A stretch of 45,432 nucleotides of DNA from an uncultured Oscillospiraceae bacterium (GCA_900542575.1 UQOE01000019.1:1-45432); one strand, 5' to 3'; shown: positions 23,641-32,420, counted from the stretch's first letter. Notes: generated by a model not told the origin, from the sequence alone. A program made the numbers and translations.

Positions 23641-25074
23641 TTAGTCTTCGACGGCTTTGGCCGTGCCCTCTGCGGCATGGCGTTCATCAAGCGCCTCGTT
23701 AATCTCCTGCAGTTTGGCACGGTTGAGGAAATACTTCTTGGCGAAGATGAGCAGTGCAATGACAAGGAAGGCCAGCGGAATCAGCGTCATGGAAATGCGC
23801 AGTCCGTTTGTGGCCGCATGGGTCAGGACGACGGTGCCGGTCTCATTTTTCTGAATATGGTTGATGGACAGCGTCAGAGATGCGATGAGGGCCGCAATGC
23901 CACTGCCGAGCTTGACTACGAAAGTCTGCATACTAAAGATGACGGACTCATCGCGGGTACCGAGCTTCCACTCGCCGTAATCACAGGTGTCGGCGAGGAA
24001 TATCGTGTTCAGGATGTTCAGGAAGCCCTGGGAGACAAAGATGAGAATGGCCGGGGCCGCAAGGACATAGATGCTCTTGATATCTACGGCATAGGGCAGG
24101 ATAAACAGAAGCAGATAGCCGACTACGCCGGTCCAGATGCTGACATGGAAGACCTTGCGGGTCTCCATTTTGCCGCGGAGCAGCGGGAAGACGAGGCTCA
24201 TGAACACGATCTGCATAATGGCGCCGAAGGCGTTATAGACGAGGACGTCCTTGCTCCAGTCTTTGTTTCCGATATCGTATTTAATAAAGTAGGTAATGAG
24301 GTTCGAAGTAATGCCGTAGGCCATGTTGATGATTACCGTGGAGATGACGATGAACAGCGCCTGGTCGTTGTGGAACAGAGACTTGAACATCGTGCCGACG
24401 GAGTTGGTCTTGACCTCGACCGTGGATTTTTCTTTGATGGTGACTGAAGTAATGATCTCGCAGACAACGAAGACCACAGCGACGATCAGGGCAAACCACT
24501 TGAAGCCGACCCGCTCACTGACGGTGCCGTCTGCCCGGCGTCCGAGCGCCGAGACAGACATCATGGCGAAGATGATAATGACGGCCTGGCCGACGCCGGA
24601 ACAGGTACGGCCGAACTGGGAGAGACCCTCCCGCTCCCTGCCGCCTTTGGTAAAGGCCGGAATCATAGACCAGAACGGGATATCCATCATCGTATATGTG
24701 ACACCCCAAAGGATATAGAAGGTAGCCGCATAGGCAATCATGCCGCCCGGCGTCAGGCTCGGGGGCGCGGCAAACATCAGATAGAGGACAAACCCGTTCA
24801 GGATCGATCCGAGAAAAATCCACGGGCGGAATTTACCCCATCTGGTTCTGGTTTTGGCGGTCACGATGCCCATCAGCGGGTCGTTCAGGGCATCAAAGAT
24901 ACGTGCCACAAGAAGGATAACACCCATAACCGCCGCACTGACGCCCATGACATCCTGGAAATAGTACAGGACATAGGAGGCGGACAGCATATAGCAGATA
25001 TCTTTGCCGAAGGCACCGATTCCGAACGCACCTTTCTCACGCCTGGTGAGAGATTTTTTTGCTTCAGCGCTCAT
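23641..25074 (-). CDS. GPH-family (MelB-like) sugar:cation symporter
   Basis: Major-facilitator-type transporter, 477 aa from the chosen ATG, with about 12 hydrophobic helices. The family phrase ARIFDALNDPLMGIVTAKTRTRWGKFRPWI matches the glycoside-pentoside-hexuronide group; the paired acidic residues in this loop bind the cation in MelB. Substrates are usually glycosides, but the one here is unknown. The ATG at 25074 (MSAEAKK) follows GGAGTGAG; a GTG 72 bases upstream has no ribosome binding site. It sits between glnS and metA on the same strand without an evident functional link to either. Confidence 0.88.
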   Translation of the reverse strand: MSAEAKKSLTRREKGAFGIGAFGKDICYMLSASYVLYYFQDVMGVSAAVMGVILLVARIFDALNDPLMGIVTAKTRTRWGKFRPWIFLGSILNGFVLYLMFAAPPSLTPGGMIAYAATFYILWGVTYTMMDIPFWSMIPAFTKGGREREGLSQFGRTCSGVGQAVIIIFAMMSVSALGRRADGTVSERVGFKWFALIVAVVFVVCEIITSVTIKEKSTVEVKTNSVGTMFKSLFHNDQALFIVISTVIINMAYGITSNLITYFIKYDIGNKDWSKDVLVYNAFGAIMQIVFMSLVFPLLRGKMETRKVFHVSIWTGVVGYLLLFILPYAVDIKSIYVLAAPAILIFVSQGFLNILNTIFLADTCDYGEWKLGTRDESVIFSMQTFVVKLGSGIAALIASLTLSINHIQKNETGTVVLTHAATNGLRISMTLIPLAFLVIALLIFAKKYFLNRAKLQEINEALDERHAAEGTAKAVED

Positions 25075-25171
25075 TGAATTTTGCTCACTCCATTCTGGTT
25101 CCCGGTCAGAATATTGTTTCTTTTGCTCCTGTTGAAAAATTCTCACAAAATAAGGCAGTCACGCCTTTTGC

Positions 25172-26839
25172 TTATTTCCAGGAAGATTTCAGATCGACGG
25201 TGCGGTTGAAAATCTTCTTTTCCTCTGTGCTGTATTTGTCTACCGTATAGTAGCCCTTGCGCATGAACTGGAAGGAGTCGCCCGGCTTTGCGTCTCTCAG
25301 GCTGCCCTCGACCAGTGCATTGGGGATGACCTCCAGAGAATTCGGGTTGAGCGCGTCTTCCAGCTTGCCGTCGCCCTCCGTCGGATTCTCCTTGTTGAAG
25401 AGCCGGTCGTAAAGACGGACCTCTGCCTCGAAGCAGTCCTCCTTGGAGACCCAGTGAATCGTGCAGCGGACCTTGCGGCCGTCCGGCGCATTGCCCCCTT
25501 TGGTCTCCGGGTCGTAGGTGACATGGATGGCGTCGATACTTCCATCATCGTTGGCCTCGACGCCGGTGCAGGTGGCAAGATAGGCGCCCTTCAGACGAAC
25601 TTCGTTGCCCAGGAAGAACCGCTTATACTTTTTCACCGGTTCGAGCATGAAGTCCTCCTGCTCAATGTAGATCTCCTTGCTGAAGGTGACCTCGTGGGTT
25701 CCCATCTCCGGCCGTTTCGGGTGGTTTTCCACCGTAATTTTCTCGGTCTTGCCCTCCGGATAGTTGTCCACAATGACTTTCAGCGGGTGCAGAACCGCCA
25801 TGGCGCGGGGTGCGTTCTCATTGAGATCGTCCCGGACACAGGACTCCAGCAGACCAAAATCTACCATGCTGTAGGCCTTGGAGATGCCGATTTTTTCGCA
25901 GAAAGCCCGGATAGAGGCCGGGGTAAATCCTCTGCGCCGCATGCCGGAGACCGTAACCATCCGCGGGTCATCCCAGCCGTCGACATAGCCGTTGTCCACA
26001 AGGTACTTGCACCAGCGCTTGCTGGTGACGCAGTAGTTGAGGTTCAGACGGGCGAACTCAATCTGCCGCGGCTTCGGGGCAGGAACTTCGCAGTTTTCAA
26101 TGACCCAGTTGTAGAGCGGCCGGTGGTTTTCAAATTCCAGGGAGCACAGCGAGTGGGTGACACCTTCCACAGCATCTTCCAGCGGGTGTGCGAGGTCGTA
26201 CATGGGGTAGACGCACCATTTTTCGCCCTGGCGGTAATGTTCTGCGTGAGCTATGCGGTACAGGACCGGATCGCGCATGTTCATATTTGGGGAGGCCATA
26301 TCGATCTTGGCGCGGAGCACCTTTTCCCCGTCGGCGAACTCGCCGTTCGTCATGCGGGTGAAGAGGTCCAGGTTCTCCTCAATGCTGCGGTCGCGGTACG
26401 GGCTGTTGGTGCCCGGCTCCGTCAGCGTGCCGCGGGTTTCACGGATTTCGTCCGCGTTCTGATCATCGACATAGGCGAGGCCTTTTTTGATGAGCAGCAC
26501 GGTCTTCTGGTAGATGTCATCGAAGTAGTCCGAGGCGTAGAAGACATTCGGGTAGTCGTAGCCGAGCCACTTGATGTCCTCCTGGATGGAGTTGACATAC
26601 TCCGTGTCCTCCTTGCCCGGGTTGGTGTCGTCGAATCGAAGATTGCAGACGCCGTGGTACTTCTCAGCCGTGTAGAAGTTGATGAAGATGGCCTTGGCGT
26701 GTCCGATATGGAGATAGCCGTTGGGCTCCGGTGGGAAACGGGTTTGAACATGATCGTAGACCCCCTGATCGAGGTCCTCATCGATGAAATCGTGGATAAA
26801 GTTGGAGGAGGCGGCATTCTCCAGTTTTTTCTCTTCCAT
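25172..26839 (-). CDS. glnS: Glutaminyl-tRNA synthetase
   Basis: Class I synthetase (555 aa) that charges tRNA(Gln) directly. The catalytic core has PPEPNGYLHIGHAKA (HIGH motif), RFDDTNP and VTSKR as the KMSKS equivalent, with GMRRRGFTPASIRAF between them. The C-terminal half is the beta-barrel anticodon domain, with CTIHWVSKEDCFEAEVRLYDRLF. The start at 26839 follows AAGGGAGAG, which lies in the last codons of gltX; the two genes are two bases apart. The presence of both GlnRS and GluRS suggests Gln-tRNA is made directly here. Confidence 0.96.
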   Translation of the reverse strand: MEEKKLENAASSNFIHDFIDEDLDQGVYDHVQTRFPPEPNGYLHIGHAKAIFINFYTAEKYHGVCNLRFDDTNPGKEDTEYVNSIQEDIKWLGYDYPNVFYASDYFDDIYQKTVLLIKKGLAYVDDQNADEIRETRGTLTEPGTNSPYRDRSIEENLDLFTRMTNGEFADGEKVLRAKIDMASPNMNMRDPVLYRIAHAEHYRQGEKWCVYPMYDLAHPLEDAVEGVTHSLCSLEFENHRPLYNWVIENCEVPAPKPRQIEFARLNLNYCVTSKRWCKYLVDNGYVDGWDDPRMVTVSGMRRRGFTPASIRAFCEKIGISKAYSMVDFGLLESCVRDDLNENAPRAMAVLHPLKVIVDNYPEGKTEKITVENHPKRPEMGTHEVTFSKEIYIEQEDFMLEPVKKYKRFFLGNEVRLKGAYLATCTGVEANDDGSIDAIHVTYDPETKGGNAPDGRKVRCTIHWVSKEDCFEAEVRLYDRLFNKENPTEGDGKLEDALNPNSLEVIPNALVEGSLRDAKPGDSFQFMRKGYYTVDKYSTEEKKIFNRTVDLKSSWK

Positions 26840-26841
26840 GT

Positions 26842-28503
26842 TTACTCTCCCTTGCAATTCAGAATGGCATCGTCCAGACGGCGCATGACTTCGCCGCGGC
26901 CGAGGATATGCATGATGGTGCAGAGATCTGGCGTGTTGGTACGAGAAGTGACGGCAATACGGATGACCGTAGAGACGTCGCCGACATGGCCCTTGTAAGC
27001 GTCAGGATTCTGCTTGTATTCTTTGACATTCGGGGTATAGCCGAACGGCTCGCAGAGGCTCTTGACCTTGTCGAACCAGACTGTATTGTCGTCATTCTCA
27101 TCGTAGAGCGTCTTGTACTGCTCCAAAATGCCGGCGGCATCTGCCGCGCTGACCCGCTCCGGCAGCTCAAAATTCGGCTGGTAGAGCTCGTTATAAAAGT
27201 ATGCGACATTGTCGGGGACATCCGACCACTTGGCAATGTCCTTCCGGGGCTTTTTCCCGCCGCGGCCGATGGCCAGAATGGAGATGGCCTTCTCTGGGTC
27301 GTTCTCCAGAAGAGCGGCGAAGTCCGGCTGATTGGCCTTTGCCCACGCCAGCGTGTCGCCGTAGACTTTTTTCGCATCCATCTTGGAAATGACATTTTTG
27401 CTGACGTCGTTGAGCTTGGCGAGGTCGAACAGGGCGCCGGAGACACTCATCTTCTTCAGATTAAACGGGAACTCCGAGAGCGGCGCCGTCTTGTTGGCCC
27501 GCCGCCAGTCCTCAAAATTGGAGTTGGCCAGTGTGAACAGATATTCGAGCACACTCTCCTTCGGATAGCCCTCCTCGGCATAGTAGCTGACAGCAGCCTC
27601 CGGATCCTTCCGCTTAGACAGCTTGCGCTTGTTCCCGTTGTCCAGTTTCATGATGGGGGCAATATGCGCATATTTCGGCACTTTAAACCCACAGGCGCGG
27701 AACAGCTGGATGTGGGTCGGAATAGAGGAGATCCACTCGTCGCCGCGCACCACGTGGGTCGTGTGCATGAGATGGTCATCAATGCAGTGGGCAAAATGAT
27801 AGGTCGGAATGCCGTCGGTCTTCAGCAGAACGATGTCGATGACGTTCTCCGGCAGCTCCATCTTGCCTTTGATCATGTCCTGGACCTTAACCTTGCGGTC
27901 CGGCTGACCCGGGGAACGGAACCGAAGCACATACGGCTTCCCCGCCGCGATCTGCTCCTGATACTCGTCAAAGCTCTTATCTCTCCACTTGGCATAGGGG
28001 CCATAATAGCCCGGATTGACGCCCTCCTGCTCCTGCTGTTTCCGCAGTTCGTCGAGTTCCTCTGCGGTGCAGAAACACGGATAGGCCATGCCCTTGCGTA
28101 CCAGGTCTTTGGCATAGGTCTGATAGATTTCTTTCCGCGCACTCTGGAGATACGGCCCGTAATTGCCGCTCCAGGTGTCCGGCCCGGTCATGCCCTCGTC
28201 CGGCTCAATGCCGAATGCGTGCAGACCTTCAATAATGCCGGTGACGCCATCCTCGACTTCCCGCTTCTTGTCGGTGTCCTCAATGCGCAGGAAAAACACG
28301 CCGCCGGTGGTCTGGGCCGTCAGCTTGGCGATCATGGCCGCAAACAGGCCGCCGATATGCAGATATCCGGTAGGACTCGGGGCAAACCGCGTGACCCGCG
28401 CGCCCTCGGGAAGATCCCGGGCCGGATACATGGCCTCATAGTCCTCCGGCGTCTTCGAAATGCCGGGAAACAGCAGCTCGGCGAGCTTCTCATAATCTGT
28501 CAA
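26842..28503 (-). CDS. gltX: Glutamyl-tRNA synthetase
   Basis: Class I synthetase of 553 aa that charges tRNA(Glu). Motifs are RFAPSPTGYLHIGGLFAA (HIGH), LRIEDTDKKREV and KRKLSKRKDPEAA (KMSKS). A zinc-binding-like CFCTAEE is at about residue 145. The protein is longer than the usual 480-500 aa because of an N-terminal extension and a long C-terminal helical region, a form I associate with Clostridia. Translation starts at TTG (28503) after AGAGGAG. It is the first gene of the operon, downstream of a near-consensus promoter; no T-box is present in the short leader. Confidence 0.95.
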   Translation of the reverse strand: MTDYEKLAELLFPGISKTPEDYEAMYPARDLPEGARVTRFAPSPTGYLHIGGLFAAMIAKLTAQTTGGVFFLRIEDTDKKREVEDGVTGIIEGLHAFGIEPDEGMTGPDTWSGNYGPYLQSARKEIYQTYAKDLVRKGMAYPCFCTAEELDELRKQQEQEGVNPGYYGPYAKWRDKSFDEYQEQIAAGKPYVLRFRSPGQPDRKVKVQDMIKGKMELPENVIDIVLLKTDGIPTYHFAHCIDDHLMHTTHVVRGDEWISSIPTHIQLFRACGFKVPKYAHIAPIMKLDNGNKRKLSKRKDPEAAVSYYAEEGYPKESVLEYLFTLANSNFEDWRRANKTAPLSEFPFNLKKMSVSGALFDLAKLNDVSKNVISKMDAKKVYGDTLAWAKANQPDFAALLENDPEKAISILAIGRGGKKPRKDIAKWSDVPDNVAYFYNELYQPNFELPERVSAADAAGILEQYKTLYDENDDNTVWFDKVKSLCEPFGYTPNVKEYKQNPDAYKGHVGDVSTVIRIAVTSRTNTPDLCTIMHILGRGEVMRRLDDAILNCKGE

Positions 28504-28523
28504 AAGAACCGCTCCTCTTTTTT

Positions 28524-28539
28524 TAGAATCTAGATTCTA
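28524..28539. promoter_or_regulatory. 16-base palindrome at the gltX transcription start
   Basis: TAGAATCTAGATTCTA is a perfect palindrome covering the predicted transcription start of gltX, just downstream of its -10 box. The position is that of a repressor operator. Its regulator is unknown. Confidence 0.55.
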
Positions 28540-28542
28540 TTT

Positions 28543-28571
28543 ATTATACGAAAATTCCCGGACGTTGTAAA
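28543..28571 (-). promoter_or_regulatory. Strong promoter of gltX-glnS
   Basis: On the minus strand TTTACA (28566-28571) and a consensus TATAAT (28543-28548) are separated by exactly 17 bases. The leader is only about 35 nt. Confidence 0.85.
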
Positions 28572-28939
28572 CGACCGGGGGAAGCGGGAAATGAGGTTTT
28601 GGGTCTTCGTTTCGTGCTCGTGCACGGTAGGCATTGTCATGTCTCTCCGCCCTGCCCTCCGCTGCGATTTGGCGGTCGAGCCGCAAAAGTGTATTCCACC
28701 GTAGTTGTCCTGTGGCGATTCCCCGCACGCGGGACAAAATGTTGATTTATAAATTTTAGCCCGGAACTTTCGTTCTATTTTGATACACAACAGTGGGCAA
28801 AGCTCAAATAAAAAATTAATTTGTCCCAAATTCTGCCAGGAATCAGAAAATCGTACGAAATGGAAGTATATGTATGCGAAGCTGGCTTTCCCATTTTGTA
28901 AGTCTAAAAACGGCAGATTTATGCGGAGACAGGAATCAG
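28572..28939. other. Gene-poor stretch upstream of gltX
   Basis: No convincing gene. The part near gltX (28572-28740) is GC-rich and contains the small inverted repeat CCCGC-AC-GCGGG (28724-28735). A minus-strand frame there (28530-28829) has a zinc-knuckle-like CPACGESPQDNYGG followed by HFCG, but it has no ribosome binding site, runs through the gltX promoter and lacks the last Cys. The part at 28740-28939 is AT-rich with nothing recognised. This could be a decayed gene or a dispersed intergenic element. Confidence 0.4.
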
Positions 28940-28968
28940 AAAAAGAGCCCGGAAAGAACCGGACTCTT
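28940..28968 (-). terminator. Terminator of zinc-ribbon gene 1
   Basis: The stem AGAGCCCGG/CCGGACTCT (one G-T pair) is followed on the minus strand by TTTTCTG, about 20 bases after the stop codon at 28989. Confidence 0.8.
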
Positions 28969-28988
28969 CACTATATCAGAGATAGAAT

Positions 28989-30023
28989 TTAATAATAACC
29001 TGCCGCATTCAAAGCTTCCTCTTCTGAGCTATATCCAGAAACTTTATGCTGTGAGCCACTTGAATCAGCTATATTATAATCTGCTCCTTTTGGAATCTGC
29101 ATTTTATAATGTAATTTACCATTTTGAAGGTATACATTATTGAATCTTACATAAGTGAAATAATAGGTATGATAGCCATCATCACTTGGCCCCCACATAG
29201 TAAATTCTGGGTCATCCTCATATTTTGAAAAATCCATGTATACGACATACGTATAAATAATATCGTTTCCTACAAAAAATGGACCGTTATTTACAGAAAT
29301 ACTATCCCACAAGCTTCTGTCGTTCCACGAATTCTTCGTTTTTTCAATTCGAGCATATCCATCCGACTGAAGTCTCTCCAAATAATCTTCATCTGATGGC
29401 TGAGCGCCTTGAACATTTAGTCTTCTCGTTGGCGCTACTGCAGCTTCTCGCTCCTCTTCGCCGTCCTGTTCCGACTCCGAGATCGTCGTCACAGGCCGGT
29501 TCTGTGCATTGTTCGAATTCCCCTGAAAATGCAGGACCAGGAAAACCGCGACAGCAGCAATTGCCAACACCAGCAAAACAATAATTACAATTGTCAAAAT
29601 GCGGTTGGTCTTCTTGCTTTTCTCCTCTTTCTCAGGCGGCACGGCCCCCTCATCTGCAGAGAAAGTGGCGTTCTCATTATTATTCTCTGCACTGGCATCA
29701 TACGGAATGGGGCCCGTCACCGTAAGATTCTGAGCAGGCAAATTGATTTCTGACGTATCCTCTGCATCTAGCTGGAATGTCATGCCGTCTGGCGGAACCT
29801 CACCAGATTCTGCAGGCGGTTCGGTCGGTTCAGATGTGGAGTCGGGTACCGGTGTGCCGCAGGCAACACAGAATTTGAAGCCTTTCTGCAAAGGTGCACC
29901 GCATTTGGGACAGTAGCCTACCGCACCCGACTGCTCAGTCCGTTGTTTTTCGAGATCATTGCCGCAGTGTACACAGAATTTATCCGTGTCAGGTACTTCG
30001 GCGCCGCAATTGCTGCATTTCAT
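28989..30023 (-). CDS. Double zinc-ribbon membrane protein, paralogue 1
   Basis: Protein of 344 aa. The N-terminal cytoplasmic part has two zinc ribbons, with Cys pairs at 3/6 and 17/20, then 38/41 and 52/55. An acidic Pro/Ser/Glu-rich linker (60-135) leads to one transmembrane helix (about 141-165) and an extracellular domain of about 180 residues. The last 130 residues are shared with the two upstream paralogues: LQSDGYARIEKTKNSW, then GNDIIYTYVVYMD, then YVRFNNVYLQNGKLHY, with a final segment ending EEEALNAAGYY. ATG follows AAGGAGAG; a longer frame to 30092 is not supported. Function unknown; TcaA-like proteins share this general plan. Confidence 0.8.
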   Translation of the reverse strand: MKCSNCGAEVPDTDKFCVHCGNDLEKQRTEQSGAVGYCPKCGAPLQKGFKFCVACGTPVPDSTSEPTEPPAESGEVPPDGMTFQLDAEDTSEINLPAQNLTVTGPIPYDASAENNNENATFSADEGAVPPEKEEKSKKTNRILTIVIIVLLVLAIAAVAVFLVLHFQGNSNNAQNRPVTTISESEQDGEEEREAAVAPTRRLNVQGAQPSDEDYLERLQSDGYARIEKTKNSWNDRSLWDSISVNNGPFFVGNDIIYTYVVYMDFSKYEDDPEFTMWGPSDDGYHTYYFTYVRFNNVYLQNGKLHYKMQIPKGADYNIADSSGSQHKVSGYSSEEEALNAAGYY

Positions 30024-30046
30024 GAACAACTCTCCTTCATTCTCAT

Positions 30047-30080
30047 AAAAGCAAAACCTGTGCAGGCAACGCACAGGTTT
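30047..30080 (-). terminator. Terminator-like hairpin upstream of zinc-ribbon gene 1
   Basis: A 10-base perfect stem (AAACCTGTGC/GCACAGGTTT) has a 7-base loop and is followed on the minus strand by TTGCTTTTATG. It lies 24 bases before the start codon of the gene at 30023, so it may end the upstream transcript or act as an attenuator. Confidence 0.6.
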
Positions 30081-30151
30081 GCTGAAAATCACATTGTCCA
30101 GAACCTAAGCTCCGGAAGCAATGAGGATTTTGGTATTCTGCGGCAAAGTTA

Positions 30152-30286
30152 TTACGAAATTTGTTCAGAAGCCGCCGTTTTCAACTTACTCAGCATTCTG
30201 TTTTCCAGATTGACACCGCAGGCGGTACAAAACTTTGCATTGCCACCGATCTTTGCATCGCAAACAAAAATATCAGTTGCCTTTTC
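30152..30286 (-). pseudogene. Decayed zinc-ribbon fragment between paralogues
   Basis: A minus-strand frame of 44 codons without a start codon reads FVCDAKIGGNAKFCTACG, then VNLENRML, and stops at 30152. AKFCTACG is a good zinc-ribbon second knuckle, while the first knuckle retains only one Cys. It follows the stop codon of zinc-ribbon gene 2 in a different frame. It looks like the remnant of a further zinc-ribbon module, perhaps a fourth copy lost by deletion. Confidence 0.6.
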
Positions 30287-30291
30287 TTACT

Positions 30292-31263
30292 TTATGCATT
30301 GTTTAAGGCTTCCTGTTCTGTAGCATAGCCTGCAACCCAATGCTGTTCATCATATCGTCCAGTATCCGTATCATAAGAATTGCACAAATTCAGAATTTTC
30401 CCCTGTGGTTTTTTCACATCTTCGTAATGGACATCACCATTTTGGACATAGACATTAACAAACTTCACATAAGTATAATAGCCCGGAATATTGTCGATAC
30501 AATCCCAGCCGTCATAATCCAGCTCTACATAATATGTATAAATAATATCATTGCCTCGTTGAATCGGACCGCTAACTGAAGAAAGAGTATACCAAAGGTC
30601 TGGATTTCTCCAGGAGCTTCGCGTTTCCTCTATTCTATTATATCCATCCGACCGAAGCTTATCCTCAAAAACCGTATCACTGTTCACATTTAGACGGCGT
30701 GTTGGGACAGTTGCTGTGCCATTGCTATCGTTGATATTCTGTTCTGCCAAGCTATTCACCGTTTTAACATTTGCATTCTTATTGTTTGGCAGAAAAAATA
30801 CCAAACAGACAGCAATAATAGCAAGAACCAGAACTGCAATGAGAACGATCAGCCAAATTTTCTTTTTCTTCTCCTTTTTCGCCCCATATTCGGTAGCTGC
30901 TGTGCCCTCCTCAGCAGAGAACGTGGCGTTCTCGTTCTTGTTCTCTGCGCTTGAATCACATGGAATGGGGCCTGTCATTGCAAGATCTTGAGCAGGCACA
31001 TTGATTTCCGAAGTATCCGCCTCTACATCTGTCGGAACCTCACTTGATACTGCAGGCGGTTCTTTCAGCTCGGATGCAGAATCTGGTACCGGCGCGCCAC
31101 AAGCGACGCAGAATTTGAAATCTTTCTGCAAAGGGGCCCCGCATTCGGAACAGTAACTGGCCGCAGCGAATTGCTCGGCTCGCTGTTTTTCGAGATCATT
31201 ACCGCAATGTACACAGAATCTATCCGTATCAGGTACTTCGGAACCGCAATTGCTGCATTTCAT
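30292..31263 (-). CDS. Double zinc-ribbon membrane protein, paralogue 2
   Basis: Protein of 323 aa, closely related to the gene at 28989. The first 60 residues are nearly identical (MKCSNCGSEVPDTDRFCVHCG and the second ribbon SYCSECGAPLQKDFKFCVACG). A Ser/Glu/Asn linker, a KKEKKK stop-transfer-like patch and one transmembrane helix (about 139-160) follow. The extracellular region has LRSDGYNRIEETRSSW and YVKFVNVYVQNGDVHYED and ends in a shortened tail, EQEALNNA. AGGAGAGATTTTCTT precedes the ATG. AT-rich third positions set it off from the GC-richer neighbours. Confidence 0.8.
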   Translation of the reverse strand: MKCSNCGSEVPDTDRFCVHCGNDLEKQRAEQFAAASYCSECGAPLQKDFKFCVACGAPVPDSASELKEPPAVSSEVPTDVEADTSEINVPAQDLAMTGPIPCDSSAENKNENATFSAEEGTAATEYGAKKEKKKKIWLIVLIAVLVLAIIAVCLVFFLPNNKNANVKTVNSLAEQNINDSNGTATVPTRRLNVNSDTVFEDKLRSDGYNRIEETRSSWRNPDLWYTLSSVSGPIQRGNDIIYTYYVELDYDGWDCIDNIPGYYTYVKFVNVYVQNGDVHYEDVKKPQGKILNLCNSYDTDTGRYDEQHWVAGYATEQEALNNA

Positions 31264-31323
31264 AAGAAAATCTCTCCTATTACATCAAAAAGGACATTAA
31301 GAAATTACAGAACGCTACTAACG

Positions 31324-32304
31324 TCACATTGCATAATCGCGAGCCTCTTCCTCTGTTGCAAATCCCTGAACTTTATGCATTGATCCTGGTGTGTTAAACG
31401 CGTTCAAATGGTAGTTCGGAGTTACTGCACTGTCATAATGCAATTTTCCATTCTGAACATAGACGTTCTTAAACTTTACATAAGTATAAAATTGTGTATA
31501 TCCACCGTAATAATTGTAGTTTGAATAATCTATATTGACTTCATAGACCAGAATAACATCATCGCCATCTTCAATCGGACCATCTACCAAAGAATAACTT
31601 CCCATCAAGGATTTATCACGCCAGCCATCTTTCAGACTTCCAACTTTATCATACGCCGTTTGTCTCAGCTCATTGACATAGCTCTCATCTTCAGTGCTGT
31701 TCAGGTCAATCTTGCGCTTTTCATTGGCTTTCTGCGACATGCGGATAGAGGCATTCAGCGCTGCTTTCTTATCCTGCTGGTCTGCGACAATAAAATAGAC
31801 CGCCGCTCCGATAATAGCCAGAACCAGGACAATGATAATGGCGAGGAAAATTCCTTTCGTCTTTTTCTTTTCTTTCGCGGCATCCGGTTTCTCTTCCGGC
31901 TCTTTGGTCTCCGGGGCAGAAACAGCTTCCGGTTTGGTCTCGCCCGTGGGAACCGGCAGGTCCTCTTTCGGTTTCGATTCGGCATTTTCCGAGTCCGGCG
32001 TCTCCTCGGCCGGCTTCTCTTCTTCCGCTGCATCCTCCGGAGCATTTTCCGCCGGCTTTTCTTCTTCCTCAGAAGCTGCCTCCGGCTCCGTTGTTTCCGT
32101 GTCCGCAGAAGTTTCGGCAGGCGTTGCGCTGGAGACCGGTGCGCCGCATGCTACGCAGAATTTGTAACCTTCTTGCAGCGGGGCGCCGCATTTCACACAG
32201 TAGCCGACGGCCGTTTCCGTCCGCTGTTTTTCCAGATCATTTCCGCAGAATGTGCAGAATTTGTCATCGTCTTTAACTTCTGCACCGCAATTGCTGCATT
32301 TCAT
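31324..32304 (-). CDS. Double zinc-ribbon membrane protein, paralogue 3
   Basis: Protein of 326 aa and the most divergent of the three. Zinc ribbons have Cys at 3/6, 17/20, 36/39 and 50/53. The linker is about 85 residues of Glu/Pro/Ala (EEEKPAENAPEDAAEEEKP) before a KEKKKTKG patch and a transmembrane helix at about residues 150-172. The C-terminal domain has RQTAYDKVGSLKDGW and YVKFKNVYVQNGKLHYD as in the other copies. The ATG at 32304 follows GGGGGA; an ATG 15 bases upstream is possible. The linker and N-terminal coding region are GC-richer than in paralogues 1 and 2. Confidence 0.8.
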   Translation of the reverse strand: MKCSNCGAEVKDDDKFCTFCGNDLEKQRTETAVGYCVKCGAPLQEGYKFCVACGAPVSSATPAETSADTETTEPEAASEEEEKPAENAPEDAAEEEKPAEETPDSENAESKPKEDLPVPTGETKPEAVSAPETKEPEEKPDAAKEKKKTKGIFLAIIIVLVLAIIGAAVYFIVADQQDKKAALNASIRMSQKANEKRKIDLNSTEDESYVNELRQTAYDKVGSLKDGWRDKSLMGSYSLVDGPIEDGDDVILVYEVNIDYSNYNYYGGYTQFYTYVKFKNVYVQNGKLHYDSAVTPNYHLNAFNTPGSMHKVQGFATEEEARDYAM

Positions 32305-32372
32305 ATGAGAATCCCCCATTCTATTTTCATAACCTTTCTTACATAAAGACGCAGATTTGGAATGGACGGTTC

Positions 32373-32406
32373 AAAAAAAGATGCCTGACGAATCGTCAGA
32401 CATCTT
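32373..32406 (-). terminator. Terminator of L,D-transpeptidase gene 1
   Basis: The stem AAGATGCCTGACGA/TCGTCAGACATCTT (one mismatch) is followed by TTTTTTT on the minus strand, 15 bases after the stop codon. Confidence 0.9.
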
Positions 32407-32420
32407 TCTCATTTTTTGAA

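Noticed and set aside
28504..28560. T-box riboswitch before gltX
   Set aside because: The leader from the predicted start is only about 35 nt and no T-box sequence was seen in the 480 bases upstream.
28530..28829. Protein gene with CPACG motif upstream of gltX
   Set aside because: No ribosome binding site; the frame runs through the consensus gltX promoter and the second zinc knuckle is incomplete. Kept only as a possible remnant.
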